From Brevibacillus formosus (lineage in GTDB: Bacteria; Bacillota; Bacilli; Brevibacillales; Brevibacillaceae): DNA of 64,000 bases. The notes under the pieces were generated by a model that had not been told where the DNA came from, did no database searches, and saw nothing but the letters and a program-made list of their open reading frames with translations. Both the position numbers and the translations under genes were made by a program. Positions 1-8,684 of this stretch are shown in pieces. The stretch's first letter is position 1; the number at the start of each line of letters is the position of its first letter. The stretch is from positions 62,001 to 126,000 of the forward strand of contig NZ_PXZL01000038.1 of the NCBI RefSeq assembly GCF_003013405.1. The letters run 5' to 3'.

Positions 1-2
1 TG

Positions 3-1919
3 GTAGACGACGCAGTGGTGGTAAATGACAACATCGAGCGCAGATTATCTGTTTTGGGCGAAGATCCGTACACGGCTGCTGTAGCCGGGACGAAGGAAGT
101 GGCCATCTCCATTGTCACTGCTACGCTTGCTACTATCTCTGCGTTTGGGCCGATCATGTTTCTGTCTGGTGATGCCGGTCAGTTTATTTTTCCGGTACCG
201 CTTATTATCATTTTTACGATGGCGGCCTCGATGTTCATGTCGCTTACGATCATTCCGATTTACCGGGAATGGAACGAGCGAAGGAACAAGAAACGGAGAA
301 AAGCAGAGACGGACTACCGTAAGCCAGCGGGCTTATTAGGCAAACAAATCGATGCATTGACGAATTGGTATGGCGATCGTGTTCTGAAAGCCATGTTGAA
401 AAATCCGCTGAAAACAGGAGTGAGCGGAGTACTGATTGCCACTGCCATTTACGGACTTGTTGCGGTTGTTCCTGTTCAGCTTTTCCCTGATGATGACAGG
501 CCACAAATGGTTGTGAATATAACGACGCCGATTGGCGGCAATTTACAGGAAACGGATCGAATTGCTCTGGGTGTTTCCGAATGGATCACGAAACAGGCAC
601 ACATTCAAAAGGTTTCGTCTTTCGTAGGTGGCAATGCGCCACAGATGATGCCCTCAGCACCGCCGGTTGGTACAGGTGAACATGTAGCGCAATTGATCGT
701 TACTTTTGACAATCACAAAATGGATGCGCGAAAGGTGCTGGCGCCGTGGACGGAGCAATTTAAGCGGATGTATCCAGAAGCGAACATCATTCCGTACAGT
801 GTGAAGGCGGGGATGTATTCCGGAAGCCCGGTTGGAATTCGGGTGTATGGAGATGATCTGCAACAGATGTACGCGATCTCTGAGCAAATCAAGCAGCTCA
901 TCATGGAGTCAAAAGGAACGTACAACATCAACGACACGCTCGGAAATGAACAGTACTCTCTTCAATTCCATGTGAATCAAGAAAAGATGGACAAGGAGCT
1001 GATCAACGAGGCGGATTTGACTAGAACGTTGCGTTTGATCAGCCAAGGCATTCCGATGGGGCAATTTGACAATGGGAAAAACTTGATCGATATTACGCTG
1101 GTAGCCGATCAGTCGGGAATGACGACAGAGCAAGTCTTCGCGCAACTCACGGTTCCGAATGCGCGTGGGCAGCTCATCCCGGTTTCACAAATTGCAGAAA
1201 TGAAGCCGGATTTATCGATGCAGAGTATTCCTCGTTACAATATGTCTCGTAGTGTCACGATCACGAGTGATGTCCGAGATCGGACGGCTGCAGACGTGAT
1301 GAGTGAAATAACAGCGAAAATGGAGCAATTGGAATTGCCAGACGGGTATGGCTGGAATGTAACAGGTGAAACAGAGGAGGAATCGGAAGTTTTGCTCGAT
1401 CTGGGTGTGCTTGCGATTGTGGCGGTCTTTCTCATCTTTTTGCTGATCGTGCTGCAGTTTAATTCGTTGTCTATTCCTGTCTTGGTCATGAGTACAGTCT
1501 ACCTCGCCATCGCGGGCAGCTTGATCGGGCTATTTATCACTTCCACACCGATCGGATTCATGACAGTAGCAGGCTTTATCGCATTGGCGGGTATCGTCGT
1601 TCGCAACGGGATCGTACTCATCGAGTTCATTGAGGAAGCGAGGCATCAAGGCGTCTCTCTGAACGATGCAGTCATCAGGGCGGGGAAAGCAAGGTTGCGC
1701 CCGATTTTGCTGACGACCTTTGCCGCAGTAGCCGGTCTGTCACCAATGGCGATTACGGGAAGCGTGCTGTTTCAGCCGCTCGCCATTACGATCATTTCTG
1801 GCTTGCTGTTTTCGATGTTACTCACGTTGATTGTCGTTCCCTCTCTCTATACAGTCATAGCGATCCAAAAGGAGAAAAAGCGGGTAAAAAAGGAAGCGCA
1901 GAAGCAGCTGACAATCTAA
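3..1919 (+). CDS. RND family efflux transporter, C-terminal part (5' end outside window)
   Basis: This is the C-terminal two thirds of a resistance-nodulation-division inner-membrane pump that exports drugs or amphiphiles using the proton gradient. The frame is open from base 3 and begins inside the conserved VDDAVVVNDNIERR segment of transmembrane helix 4, so the true start lies upstream. Two hydrophobic blocks flank a large extracytoplasmic domain, and the last 150 residues contain the typical run of membrane helices (LGVLAIVAVFLIFLLIVLQF onward, then GIVVRNGIVLIEFIEEA). The C terminus is short and basic. Firmicute members such as SwrC have this architecture; which substrate this one exports cannot be told. 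No terminator is seen before the next gene. Confidence 0.93.
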   Translation, partial: VDDAVVVNDNIERRLSVLGEDPYTAAVAGTKEVAISIVTATLATISAFGPIMFLSGDAGQFIFPVPLIIIFTMAASMFMSLTIIPIYREWNERRNKKRRKAETDYRKPAGLLGKQIDALTNWYGDRVLKAMLKNPLKTGVSGVLIATAIYGLVAVVPVQLFPDDDRPQMVVNITTPIGGNLQETDRIALGVSEWITKQAHIQKVSSFVGGNAPQMMPSAPPVGTGEHVAQLIVTFDNHKMDARKVLAPWTEQFKRMYPEANIIPYSVKAGMYSGSPVGIRVYGDDLQQMYAISEQIKQLIMESKGTYNINDTLGNEQYSLQFHVNQEKMDKELINEADLTRTLRLISQGIPMGQFDNGKNLIDITLVADQSGMTTEQVFAQLTVPNARGQLIPVSQIAEMKPDLSMQSIPRYNMSRSVTITSDVRDRTAADVMSEITAKMEQLELPDGYGWNVTGETEEESEVLLDLGVLAIVAVFLIFLLIVLQFNSLSIPVLVMSTVYLAIAGSLIGLFITSTPIGFMTVAGFIALAGIVVRNGIVLIEFIEEARHQGVSLNDAVIRAGKARLRPILLTTFAAVAGLSPMAITGSVLFQPLAITIISGLLFSMLLTLIVVPSLYTVIAIQKEKKRVKKEAQKQLTI

Positions 1920-2004
1920 GCTTTTCAGAAGGAATGTTCAGACCAATGGAGAAAGGGGTAGAGGCACGAAGACGAACAATTCACCAGGAAGAGAGGAAAT
2001 GCAG

Positions 2005-2979
2005 ATGGACCAAGTGAAATGGAACGTTGGGGTGATTGGCGCAGGCGTCATGGGCGAGCGCATGATGAACGCTATCCGTACCCACGAAAAATTTCGAGTA
2101 GCCGCAGTGAGTGATGTTTCTGCGGAAAGAGCACAGGAAGCCGCGCATAAGTCCGGCGATGTGCCTTGGTACACAGATTACAAGGAATTGTTGAAAAAGG
2201 TAGAGCTGGACGTCATCTATTTGGCGGTTCCTCCCAAGTTCCATCACGTGATTGCCCTGGATGTACTGGCGCACAAAAAGCATTTGCTCTGCGAAAAGCC
2301 ATTGGCTAATTCGTTGACAGAAGCGGTAGAAATGTTGGAAGCAGCAAATGACGCAGGGGTTGTCCATGCGATGAACTTCCCTCTCTACTATCAAGGTATT
2401 TTTCCTGAGCTCTCCCGCAGACTCGAAGAAATCGGAGATGTTCGCCGTATCGATATTGTGACGCATTTTCACCAGTGGCCGCGTCCATGGCAGCAAACAC
2501 CTTGGCTGGCTGGTCGTGAGCAAGGCGGTTTCATCCGTGAAGTGCTCCCACATTTCACTCACCTGACTTACGCGCTATTCGGGGACCTGCATGTGGTCCG
2601 CACAGAGGTAGACTATCCAGCAGATCCTGCGCTATGCGAGACTGGTGTATCAGCCTTCCTGCGTCTGACAGATGGTACCCCGGTTACAATCAATGGCTTG
2701 GCGGGTATCGCGCATCAGGAGCATTTGGATTATCGTGTGTATGGATCAAAAGGGACGCTGAGTGTCGTGAACTGGAGCAATCTGTTTGTGGGTGGACACG
2801 GCGAAGCGCTCGTTCCGGCTGAAGTTCCACAGCAAGACCGTCTCTCCCTGTTATTGGATGAGCTGTCCATTGCGATGAACGGTGGGGATGCCAGACTGGT
2901 TACGTTTGAAACAGGCGTGAAAGTACAGCAGGTGCTGGAAGCATTGCTCGGACATGAAAAAGTACACTACATCAAATAG
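2005..2979 (+). CDS. Gfo/Idh/MocA family NAD(P)-dependent oxidoreductase
   Basis: A predicted cytosolic NAD(P)-dependent sugar or cyclitol dehydrogenase-like protein. The N terminus has a Rossmann fold with GAGVMG near residue 12, and the family signature CEKPLA follows at about residue 96, where the lysine normally acts in catalysis. The C-terminal half fits the family's alpha/beta substrate domain. Two in-frame ATGs exist (1999 and 2005). The ribosome binding site GAGAGG ends at 1996, so 2005 has the better spacing. The gene stands alone and ends at a bidirectional terminator. Substrate is not predictable from sequence. Confidence 0.9.
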   Translation: MDQVKWNVGVIGAGVMGERMMNAIRTHEKFRVAAVSDVSAERAQEAAHKSGDVPWYTDYKELLKKVELDVIYLAVPPKFHHVIALDVLAHKKHLLCEKPLANSLTEAVEMLEAANDAGVVHAMNFPLYYQGIFPELSRRLEEIGDVRRIDIVTHFHQWPRPWQQTPWLAGREQGGFIREVLPHFTHLTYALFGDLHVVRTEVDYPADPALCETGVSAFLRLTDGTPVTINGLAGIAHQEHLDYRVYGSKGTLSVVNWSNLFVGGHGEALVPAEVPQQDRLSLLLDELSIAMNGGDARLVTFETGVKVQQVLEALLGHEKVHYIK

Positions 2980-2993
2980 AAATGAGACCACGA

Positions 2994-3044
2994 GAAAAGA
3001 GCAGGCAGGGGCAGCACATCCCGCAAGACTGCTCTTTTCTTTTT
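2994..3044. terminator. Bidirectional intrinsic terminator
   Basis: The arms GAAAAGAGCAG (2994-3004) and CTGCTCTTTTC (3029-3039) are perfectly complementary and are followed by a T run on the plus strand. The A-rich flank gives a U run on the minus strand. It serves both the oxidoreductase gene and the convergent TetR gene. Confidence 0.85.
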
Positions 3045-3045
3045 G

Positions 3046-3636
3046 CTAGGGCTTGTATGTCTGTAAAAGCTCCTCAATATGCTTGATGGCAAAATGGACA
3101 TGCTTGTTATCGTGTGTGAGTCTGCTGGCCATGATGGCTCCTTCAATGGCAGAAAAGATAAACGAAGCGACGGCTTCTGTGTCCATGTCAGAACGAAATT
3201 CTCCCTGTGCGATTCCTTCTTCCAGCAATCCCTGCATGAACGAAATGGTCTCTTGGTAAGCGGCGACAGCATAATCGCGAAGAACAGGGAACGAATGGTC
3301 ACTTTCGATGGCTGTGTTGAGAAGCGGGCAGCCACCTTGGAGCGGGGGATTGTTTACCGCATCAGAATACACCTTTGCCATGGCTACGATTTTTGAAGTG
3401 GCCGTGTCCTGTTTTTCCAGCGCAGCCGCAAAATGTTCTTGTAACACTTCACCCGCATATTTGAAGGCCTCTATTGCAATTTCATCTTTGCTGGCAAAAC
3501 CTCTGTAGAGGGCACCTTTAGTAAGTCCCGTGGCATCCATGATGTCTTGCATGGAGGTTCCTGTATATCCGTTTTGGTTAAACAGCTCTGCTGACTTCTT
3601 GATAATATGCAGCTTTGTTTTTTCGCCTTTTCGCAT
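3046..3636 (-). CDS. TetR/AcrR family transcriptional repressor
   Basis: A 196-residue one-component repressor. Residues 1-50 form the TetR helix-turn-helix (SAELFNQNGYTGTSMQDI, then GLTKGALYRGFASKDE), and the rest is the alpha-helical ligand and dimerisation domain. The open frame extends 29 codons further upstream, but the domain begins at MRKGEKTK, and AAAGGA lies 7 bases before that ATG, so 3636 is chosen. It is divergent from a membrane-protein gene at 3787, and the gap contains a perfect palindrome (3740-3754) likely to be its operator. It probably represses itself and the divergent gene. The inducer is unknown. Confidence 0.92.
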   Translation of the reverse strand: MRKGEKTKLHIIKKSAELFNQNGYTGTSMQDIMDATGLTKGALYRGFASKDEIAIEAFKYAGEVLQEHFAAALEKQDTATSKIVAMAKVYSDAVNNPPLQGGCPLLNTAIESDHSFPVLRDYAVAAYQETISFMQGLLEEGIAQGEFRSDMDTEAVASFIFSAIEGAIMASRLTHDNKHVHFAIKHIEELLQTYKP

Positions 3637-3739
3637 TGCGATAGTCCTTTCATTCGGCCAACACGGTCTATATTCGTCCAAGTTATTGTAACATTTCTCT
3701 CGTGTACGAATGAAGGCAATCATGTAAAATCAAAAAGAG

Positions 3740-3754
3740 ACCGAACCGTTCGGT
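3740..3754. promoter_or_regulatory. Palindromic operator, probable TetR site
   Basis: ACCGAAC-C-GTTCGGT is a perfect palindrome of two 7-base arms around one central base. It lies between the divergent TetR gene and the DUF2306-like gene, just downstream of TGTAAAAT (3723-3730), a possible -10 box for the plus-strand gene. Position, symmetry and size fit a TetR-family operator. Confidence 0.7.
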
Positions 3755-3786
3755 TTCAAAAATCGAACAAAGGGTTGTGTGGCAGG

Positions 3787-4425
3787 ATGAACCGTATCAA
3801 ACCGTATTCGATTGTCATTTTCGTCGCTTGTATAGCGATCACGTATGCACTCGTGCAAAACTTTATCATCGATCCAGAAGCAAAAGGCTTTCTCAGTCAC
3901 AAATCTGATTACAACAAGGAGCGAATGAACACATCGATCTGGCTTACGGTCATGTATGTCCATTTGTTTTTCGCCCTGATTGCCCTGGTCTGTGGGTTGG
4001 CTAACTTTTCGGACAAGCTGCTCGCCGAGAACCGCAAGCTACATAAAGTAACAGGCTATGTTTATCTTTTTAGTGTGTTGGTTGTAGTTGTCACATCGGG
4101 ATATATGGCTCCTTATGTAACGGGCGGAAAAGTGGCAAGTTGGCTCTTCCACCTGTTGAATATCATATGGCCGGCCATCACCATTACGGCGCTCGTCAAA
4201 ATTAGAAAGCGTCAAGTCATGAAGCATAAGGAATGGATGGTCCGGAGTTTCGTCTTCTTGTTCACCAACATGCTGATTCATCTCGTGAAGCTGATCGTAG
4301 AGAAGGTAGTAGGATTGCCGTATGAGCTCAGCTACACAATCGGTGTATATGCCGCCATGATTGGACTTGTCGTGACGGCAGAGATGATCATTCGTACGAA
4401 ATTGCGAGCACCGAAAAAAGCATGA
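3787..4425 (+). CDS. DUF2306-like multi-pass membrane protein
   Basis: A membrane protein of 212 residues with about six hydrophobic helices (for example IVIFVACIAITYALV and LFFALIALVCGLA) and a basic C terminus. The pattern, including a helix starting HKVTGYVYLFSVLVVVVTSGYMA, resembles the DUF2306 family of uncharacterised bacterial membrane proteins. The start at 3787 is preceded by AAAGGG at 3769-3774. The longer open frame begins inside the TetR promoter and would read through the operator, so it is rejected. It is likely repressed by the neighbouring TetR protein. Function is unknown. Confidence 0.82.
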   Translation: MNRIKPYSIVIFVACIAITYALVQNFIIDPEAKGFLSHKSDYNKERMNTSIWLTVMYVHLFFALIALVCGLANFSDKLLAENRKLHKVTGYVYLFSVLVVVVTSGYMAPYVTGGKVASWLFHLLNIIWPAITITALVKIRKRQVMKHKEWMVRSFVFLFTNMLIHLVKLIVEKVVGLPYELSYTIGVYAAMIGLVVTAEMIIRTKLRAPKKA

Positions 4426-4444
4426 GAGAGACGCAGCGCTTCTT

Positions 4445-4495
4445 AAAAAAGCTTCACATCAACCAACACCATTGGTTAAGATGTGAAGCTTTTTT
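4445..4495. terminator. Bidirectional intrinsic terminator
   Basis: A long hairpin with a perfect 16-base outer arm (4445-4460 with 4480-4495) built around AAGCTTCACATC and an inner AACCAA/TTGGTT pair. It has A and T runs at the two ends and separates the convergent DUF2306-like and LysR genes. Confidence 0.88.
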
Positions 4496-4519
4496 AGAGG
4501 GGAAGCCGATGCTCCTTTC

Positions 4520-5413
4520 CTATTGCTGCAAGGCTTTACTCTGCATCAAAAAGTCGATAAACGTACGCATAATCCCGTGAACAGGTGTATCCTTGAGGTA
4601 AATCAGCTCGAAGTTCCGGTTGATTTGCGGCAGATTCAGGACGTCTACTTCCTGCAACTCGCCTTCGTCCAAGTCTTTGGAGATGGCAAACCGAGGCAAA
4701 AAGGCGATGCCCAGTCGTTGTTTGACCATCCGTTTCACGACCTCGATATTGTCAGCCTCCATGACGACATTGTTTTGTAGCTGAAAATGGCTGAACGCGT
4801 TATTGATCAGCTTCCAGTCGAGCGAGCCCCGATTGAACAAGATCAGTCGTTCACGTGCGACTTCTTCAATGGAAACCTGATGGCGATATCCAAACGGATG
4901 GTCGGGATAAATCGCTAAGACCATGTCATCCGGCATCAGCTGAATCCGGTTAATCTGTGGATGGGTAACGGCACGAGCAATTCCGAATGACACCTCGTGG
5001 TTCAGAACCATATCGAGCACCTGATGGGAATGTCCGGTCAGGATCGTCAGCTTGATTTTGGGATACAGCTGCTGGAATTGCTGAACGAGGTCAGGCAAAA
5101 TGTAAAAGGCAGAGACAAAAACGGTGGAGATGGTCAATTCTCCCTCTACATCGCCTTGCGATCGCTGAATTGCTTGCTGTCCCTCTTGCAGCATGTGCAT
5201 GATGCTTTTTGCATAGGGAAGGAACAGATCGCCTTCCTTTGTAAGAGAAATCGTATGACCCGTACGTTGAAACAGCTTACAGCCCATAGTCGTCTCGAGT
5301 GCCTTGATCCGCATGCTGACCGTGGGCTGTGACAGATAGAGCAAATCAGCCGTTTTGCTGAAGCTCCCGGTCAAGGCGACAAAGATGAATGCTTCAATTT
5401 GCTCCATATTCAT
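4520..5413 (-). CDS. LysR family transcriptional regulator
   Basis: A 297-residue LysR-type regulator. The winged helix-turn-helix is at residues 1-60 (EAFIFVALTGSFSKTADLLYLSQPTVSMRIKALE, split here only by the reader) and the periplasmic-binding-protein-like effector domain follows. The frame opens five codons upstream, but GGAG sits 9 bases before the ATG at 5413 and no site precedes the longer start. It is divergent from the dipeptidase/aminopeptidase pair that starts at 5553, so it probably controls those peptide-degrading genes. The effector is unknown. The 139-bp gap is AT-rich, as is usual for a LysR-controlled region. Confidence 0.92.
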   Translation of the reverse strand: MNMEQIEAFIFVALTGSFSKTADLLYLSQPTVSMRIKALETTMGCKLFQRTGHTISLTKEGDLFLPYAKSIMHMLQEGQQAIQRSQGDVEGELTISTVFVSAFYILPDLVQQFQQLYPKIKLTILTGHSHQVLDMVLNHEVSFGIARAVTHPQINRIQLMPDDMVLAIYPDHPFGYRHQVSIEEVARERLILFNRGSLDWKLINNAFSHFQLQNNVVMEADNIEVVKRMVKQRLGIAFLPRFAISKDLDEGELQEVDVLNLPQINRNFELIYLKDTPVHGIMRTFIDFLMQSKALQQ

Positions 5414-5552
5414 GAGTAGTGGCTCCATTATGTGAATTTTTAAAGTGGTCTATTGCAATTTTTAATTGGAATCGCTTATAAAATTACATTAACTTAAAAT
5501 TAGCAGAATAGGTAGAGTTCTCAAAAGAAAATAGCCCAAGGGATGGATGAAA

Positions 5553-6488
5553 ATGGCCAAGATGCCGATTATCGATTTGCACTGTGATGCACTTCTGAAA
5601 ATTTGGGAGAAAAATGGGGCTCTGTCCTTTGCGGATGCGGACGAGCTGGACGTCAACAAGAAACGGCTACAAGCTGGCGGGGTAAAGCTGCAGTGCTATG
5701 CGATCTGGACATCACCTGAATTGTCCACGGAGCAACGTTTTCAAAAAGCTTTGGATCAAATTCATTACTTTTATACAGAGGTTCTCGGGAAGCATCCAGA
5801 AATGAAACAAATCCGGGATTGGAGCGATCTCGACCGTTTGCAAGAGGGAGAGATCGGGGCATTGCTGACGCTGGAGGGTGTAGAGCCAATCGGCAACGAT
5901 TTGAAGAAGCTGCACATTTTTTATCAATTAGGGGTTCGCTCTGTGGGGCTCACCTGGAACTTCGCGAATCTCGCTGCGGATGGTGCGCTGGAACCGAGGA
6001 ATGCCGGTCTGACCACTTTTGGCAAGGAAATCATTCGGTTCCACAATGAACATAAAATGTTGACGGATGTCTCGCATCTAGGGGAGGGCAGCTTTTGGGA
6101 AACGATGGAGCTCGCCACTTACCCAATCGCGAGTCATTCAAATGCACGTGCAATCTGCGAACATCCACGCAATCTGACGGATGAACAGGCAAAAGCGTTA
6201 TTTGCCAAAGGCGCGAATGTACATGTCGTCTACTGCACCCAGTTTATCAATGAAACGACACCAACCACGATAGATGATTTGATCAAGCATATCGATCATT
6301 TTTGTTCACTCGGTGGCGTGCGTCATATCGGGCTCGGCTCCGACTTCGACGGCATTACCGCAAAGGTCGTGGGCTTGGAGCATGCGGGGCAGAGCCAAAA
6401 CCTGATCAACGAGCTGCTCAAGCATTATAAGGAAGAAGAAGTGCGCGGGTTTGCCTATGAGAACTTTCTGCGCAATCGTCCCGTGTAA
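5553..6488 (+). CDS. Membrane dipeptidase family (M19) zinc peptidase
   Basis: A member of the M19 renal-dipeptidase family, which hydrolyses dipeptides, often with a D-residue, using two zinc ions in a TIM barrel. The metal-binding motif HxD is in IDLHCD near residue 10, the bridging glutamate in LTLEGVE near 115, and further histidines in DVSHLGE and SHSNAR. GLGSDFDG near the C terminus is also typical. The length, 311 residues, is normal for bacterial members. The ribosome binding site AAGGGA fits the ATG at 5553 better than the in-frame ATG at 5547. It is followed after 38 bases by a second peptidase, forming a likely peptide-catabolic operon under the divergent LysR. Confidence 0.92.
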   Translation: MAKMPIIDLHCDALLKIWEKNGALSFADADELDVNKKRLQAGGVKLQCYAIWTSPELSTEQRFQKALDQIHYFYTEVLGKHPEMKQIRDWSDLDRLQEGEIGALLTLEGVEPIGNDLKKLHIFYQLGVRSVGLTWNFANLAADGALEPRNAGLTTFGKEIIRFHNEHKMLTDVSHLGEGSFWETMELATYPIASHSNARAICEHPRNLTDEQAKALFAKGANVHVVYCTQFINETTPTTIDDLIKHIDHFCSLGGVRHIGLGSDFDGITAKVVGLEHAGQSQNLINELLKHYKEEEVRGFAYENFLRNRPV

Positions 6489-6526
6489 GCGATCGGCATA
6501 GCTTCACGAAAGGAATGAGGGAATGT

Positions 6527-7585
6527 ATGACGAAAAAAATTCGGCAGCTCGGTGCGACAATCGGGAGGCTGCCGGTCGGCCAGAAAAATGACATTACGGA
6601 TGTAGCCGGAGTCCGAGTGGGACATGTAACGATCCAGCATGAGCTGGACAACGACGATTATGCATGCACTGGTGTGACAGCCATTTTGCCACATGGCGGC
6701 AGCCTGTTTCGCGAAAAGGTAACCGCAGCCAGCTATGTGATCAATGGCTTCGGCAAAACGACGGGACTCGTGCAAGTAAATGAGCTGGGGGTATTGGAAT
6801 CGCCGATCATGCTCACCAATACGTTTTCCGTTCCAGCGGTTACACAAGGGACTCTGCAATACATGCTGGATACGAACGAAGAGATCGGTGACACGACCGG
6901 GACGATCAACATAGTCGTGGGCGAATGCAATGATGGTTATCTCAATTCCATTCGCCGCTGTGTCGTGCGCCCGGAAGATGCTAGAGAAGCGATCCAGAAC
7001 GCAACGGACCAGGCTGTAGAAGAAGGAGCTGTCGGGGCAGGGACGGGGATGATTGCCTTTGGCTATAAAGGTGGTATCGGCTCGTCTTCTCGCATCGTTG
7101 TGGCTGAGGGGCAGGCCTATACATTGGGAGCTTTGGTACTCAGCAACTTTGGCAACAAGAATGATTTCCTGGGAGCAAATCTGTTCACAAGCTGCAAAAG
7201 CATCGAAAACGCAGTAGAGAAGTCCGAGGATGGCTCCATCATCATCGTACTGGCGACAGATGCGCCGCTCAATGATCGACAACTGCTTCGGGTAGCAAAG
7301 CGCGCAGGAATCGGCTTGGGACGAACGGGGAGCCATTTTGGGCACGGAAGCGGGGACATCGTTATCGCTTTTTCTACAGCGCAAAAAATCCCCCATCAGG
7401 CAACAGCTATTACGGAAACGCGCGTGCAGCTACGCGAGGATCACCCGATCATGAACGAGCTGTTTGCTGCTGCGGCAGAAGCGACAGAGGAAGCGATCTA
7501 CCATTCTCTTGCGCAAGCAGTCACGACTACAGGAAGAAAAGGACGAATCGTTCATGCGTATCCCATTCAGGGCATAGGAGAGTAG
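6527..7585 (+). CDS. P1 family peptidase (DmpA/L-aminopeptidase D-esterase type)
   Basis: A DmpA-type aminopeptidase, an N-terminal nucleophile enzyme that cuts itself into two chains. The expected autocleavage site is visible as the Gly-Ser step in EDGSIIIVLATDAPL; the serine would become the catalytic nucleophile of the beta chain at about residue 237. The N-terminal NDITDVAGVRVGH motif is also characteristic. The ATG at 6527 has GAGGGA upstream; the in-frame ATG at 6515 abuts its site. It lies directly downstream of the M19 dipeptidase, suggesting the two act together on short peptides or D-amino-acid peptides. The exact substrate is not known. Confidence 0.92.
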   Translation: MTKKIRQLGATIGRLPVGQKNDITDVAGVRVGHVTIQHELDNDDYACTGVTAILPHGGSLFREKVTAASYVINGFGKTTGLVQVNELGVLESPIMLTNTFSVPAVTQGTLQYMLDTNEEIGDTTGTINIVVGECNDGYLNSIRRCVVRPEDAREAIQNATDQAVEEGAVGAGTGMIAFGYKGGIGSSSRIVVAEGQAYTLGALVLSNFGNKNDFLGANLFTSCKSIENAVEKSEDGSIIIVLATDAPLNDRQLLRVAKRAGIGLGRTGSHFGHGSGDIVIAFSTAQKIPHQATAITETRVQLREDHPIMNELFAAAAEATEEAIYHSLAQAVTTTGRKGRIVHAYPIQGIGE

Positions 7586-7657
7586 TAACATAACCCTACA
7601 AATGGTGACATACCTTGAGTGTAAAGAGCTGCATGGTGTGATACAGGAGGTAGGGTT

Positions 7658-7807
7658 ATGTACATTGAAGTCGAAAAGGGTGTCACAGTTTTCGTTGAAG
7701 ACCTCAATCCTGGCCCGAATACCAAAACGATTTTTTTCGTTCACGGCTTGCCGATTTGTCAGGCGGATGATTTTAATAAGAAGCTGATGGAGTTTATTAA
7801 CTCTTGA
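7658..7807 (+). pseudogene. Alpha/beta-hydrolase remnant with internal in-frame deletion (49 codons)
   Basis: A short open frame with an excellent AGGAGGT ribosome binding site. Its first 32 residues (MYIEVEKGVTVFVEDLNPGP, then TKTIFFVHGLP) match the N terminus and oxyanion-loop HG motif of alpha/beta hydrolases. The final 15 residues (DDFNKKLMEFINS) look like the last helix of the same family. The roughly 220 residues between, with the nucleophile elbow, are missing. I infer an in-frame internal deletion that left start and stop intact. It may still be translated as a 49-residue peptide, but it cannot be an active hydrolase. It is followed by a terminator. Confidence 0.6.
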
Positions 7808-7824
7808 TATGGAGAGGGTTAGAA

Positions 7825-7868
7825 AGCCGATATTTCTGCCTTGGTGCAGGATATCGGCTATTTCTTTT
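7825..7868 (+). terminator. Intrinsic terminator
   Basis: The arms AGCCGATAT (7825-7833) and ATATCGGCT (7851-7859) are perfectly complementary and are followed by ATTTCTTTT. It closes the peptidase/hydrolase-remnant region. Confidence 0.8.
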
Positions 7869-7921
7869 CGAACTTACCCAAATATAGTTTTCTACAGCAC
7901 ATGGAAAAATAACGATTAAGG

Positions 7922-8434
7922 ATGGGGAATTTGAAGAAAAAACTGTGGATTTCTATACTACTTATAGCAATATTTGTGGGAGGTTTTTATTTCCTTATAA
8001 TAGGTAATCCCCCATTGGAAATTGGCACCCTTGCTTCAAGTAAAGATCATAAATCTGTTGTTGTGGGGATAGGTAATAAGGGCTTTGGTGAAGTGCAAAT
8101 CATGGATGTTTCAGTAAATAACGATGAAAAACCTTCAAAAACAAAAGTGCAGGTTAGTAATGCTTTACAAGGCTTCATCATAACGGATGATTATGATAAT
8201 CCGGGCTCCAAACCGTATGGATTTCAGAATATAGAGGATATAGCGATAAAAGCTGGCACATCTCCTTCTGCTTATTTTAAAAAAATGGATGAGGGTGCTG
8301 CTACGAAAAACGATGAAATCTATGGACTTAGTCTTATTCATCATGAAGCAATAAACAGAGTGAATATAAAGTACAGCTATCTTGGGATTACATTTGATGA
8401 GAGGGTGTCCGTTGAAGCGGGGGTAAATCGATGA
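7922..8434 (+). CDS. Small membrane-anchored protein of unknown function
   Basis: A 170-residue protein with one N-terminal transmembrane helix (LWISILLIAIFVGGFYFLII) after a basic start, then a soluble, probably extracytoplasmic domain of about 140 residues. The domain is rich in beta-prone segments and lacks cysteines. I do not recognise a named family; similar one-helix proteins occur singly in Bacillus relatives. It is more AT-rich than its neighbours. The ribosome binding site is weak (AAGGATGG at 7919 overlaps the start). Its stop overlaps the ATG of a 39-codon frame by the sequence ATGA. Confidence 0.65.
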   Translation: MGNLKKKLWISILLIAIFVGGFYFLIIGNPPLEIGTLASSKDHKSVVVGIGNKGFGEVQIMDVSVNNDEKPSKTKVQVSNALQGFIITDDYDNPGSKPYGFQNIEDIAIKAGTSPSAYFKKMDEGAATKNDEIYGLSLIHHEAINRVNIKYSYLGITFDERVSVEAGVNR

Positions 8435-8550
8435 GTCAAATGAAAGTTGTACCTGTCGAAGTTCCCTGGATGATCTCACCCTCACATGATTTCGTCGGTT
8501 TTACAGGTTATGAGGAGCGGAGTCAAGCATTGGGTCTTATGCGCACATGA
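8431..8550 (+). CDS. Very small overlapping open frame, possible gene fragment
   Basis: A 39-codon frame starting MSQMKVVPVEVPW. Its ATG overlaps the preceding stop as ATGA, an arrangement typical of translational coupling. No family is recognised. The next 134 bases to the serine hydrolase contain more short frames without clear homology, so this may be the remains of a deleted gene rather than a real small protein. Confidence 0.25.
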   Translation: MSQMKVVPVEVPWMISPSHDFVGFTGYEERSQALGLMRT

Positions 8551-8684
8551 CTCATGTATCGATGTGTTGGCCTATTCTTTTGCATGGGAAGAGGTCGAAT
8601 GGGGGAAAGCCATGTAAGGGCGATGCCGCTGTACAATAAAATGAAAAAATATGAGATCACGTAGAAAAGGAGTGTTCCTAGGGC

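Noticed and set aside
1981-2562. 193-codon minus-strand frame over the oxidoreductase
   Set aside because: No domain and no initiation signal; the sense gene is convincing.
6455-7396. 313-codon frame on the minus strand opposite the P1 peptidase
   Set aside because: It is antisense to a well-recognised gene, rich in Cys/His/Arg runs and without family features or a ribosome binding site.
8551-8684. Further small genes before the serine hydrolase
   Set aside because: Only short frames without ribosome binding sites or recognisable homology were seen.
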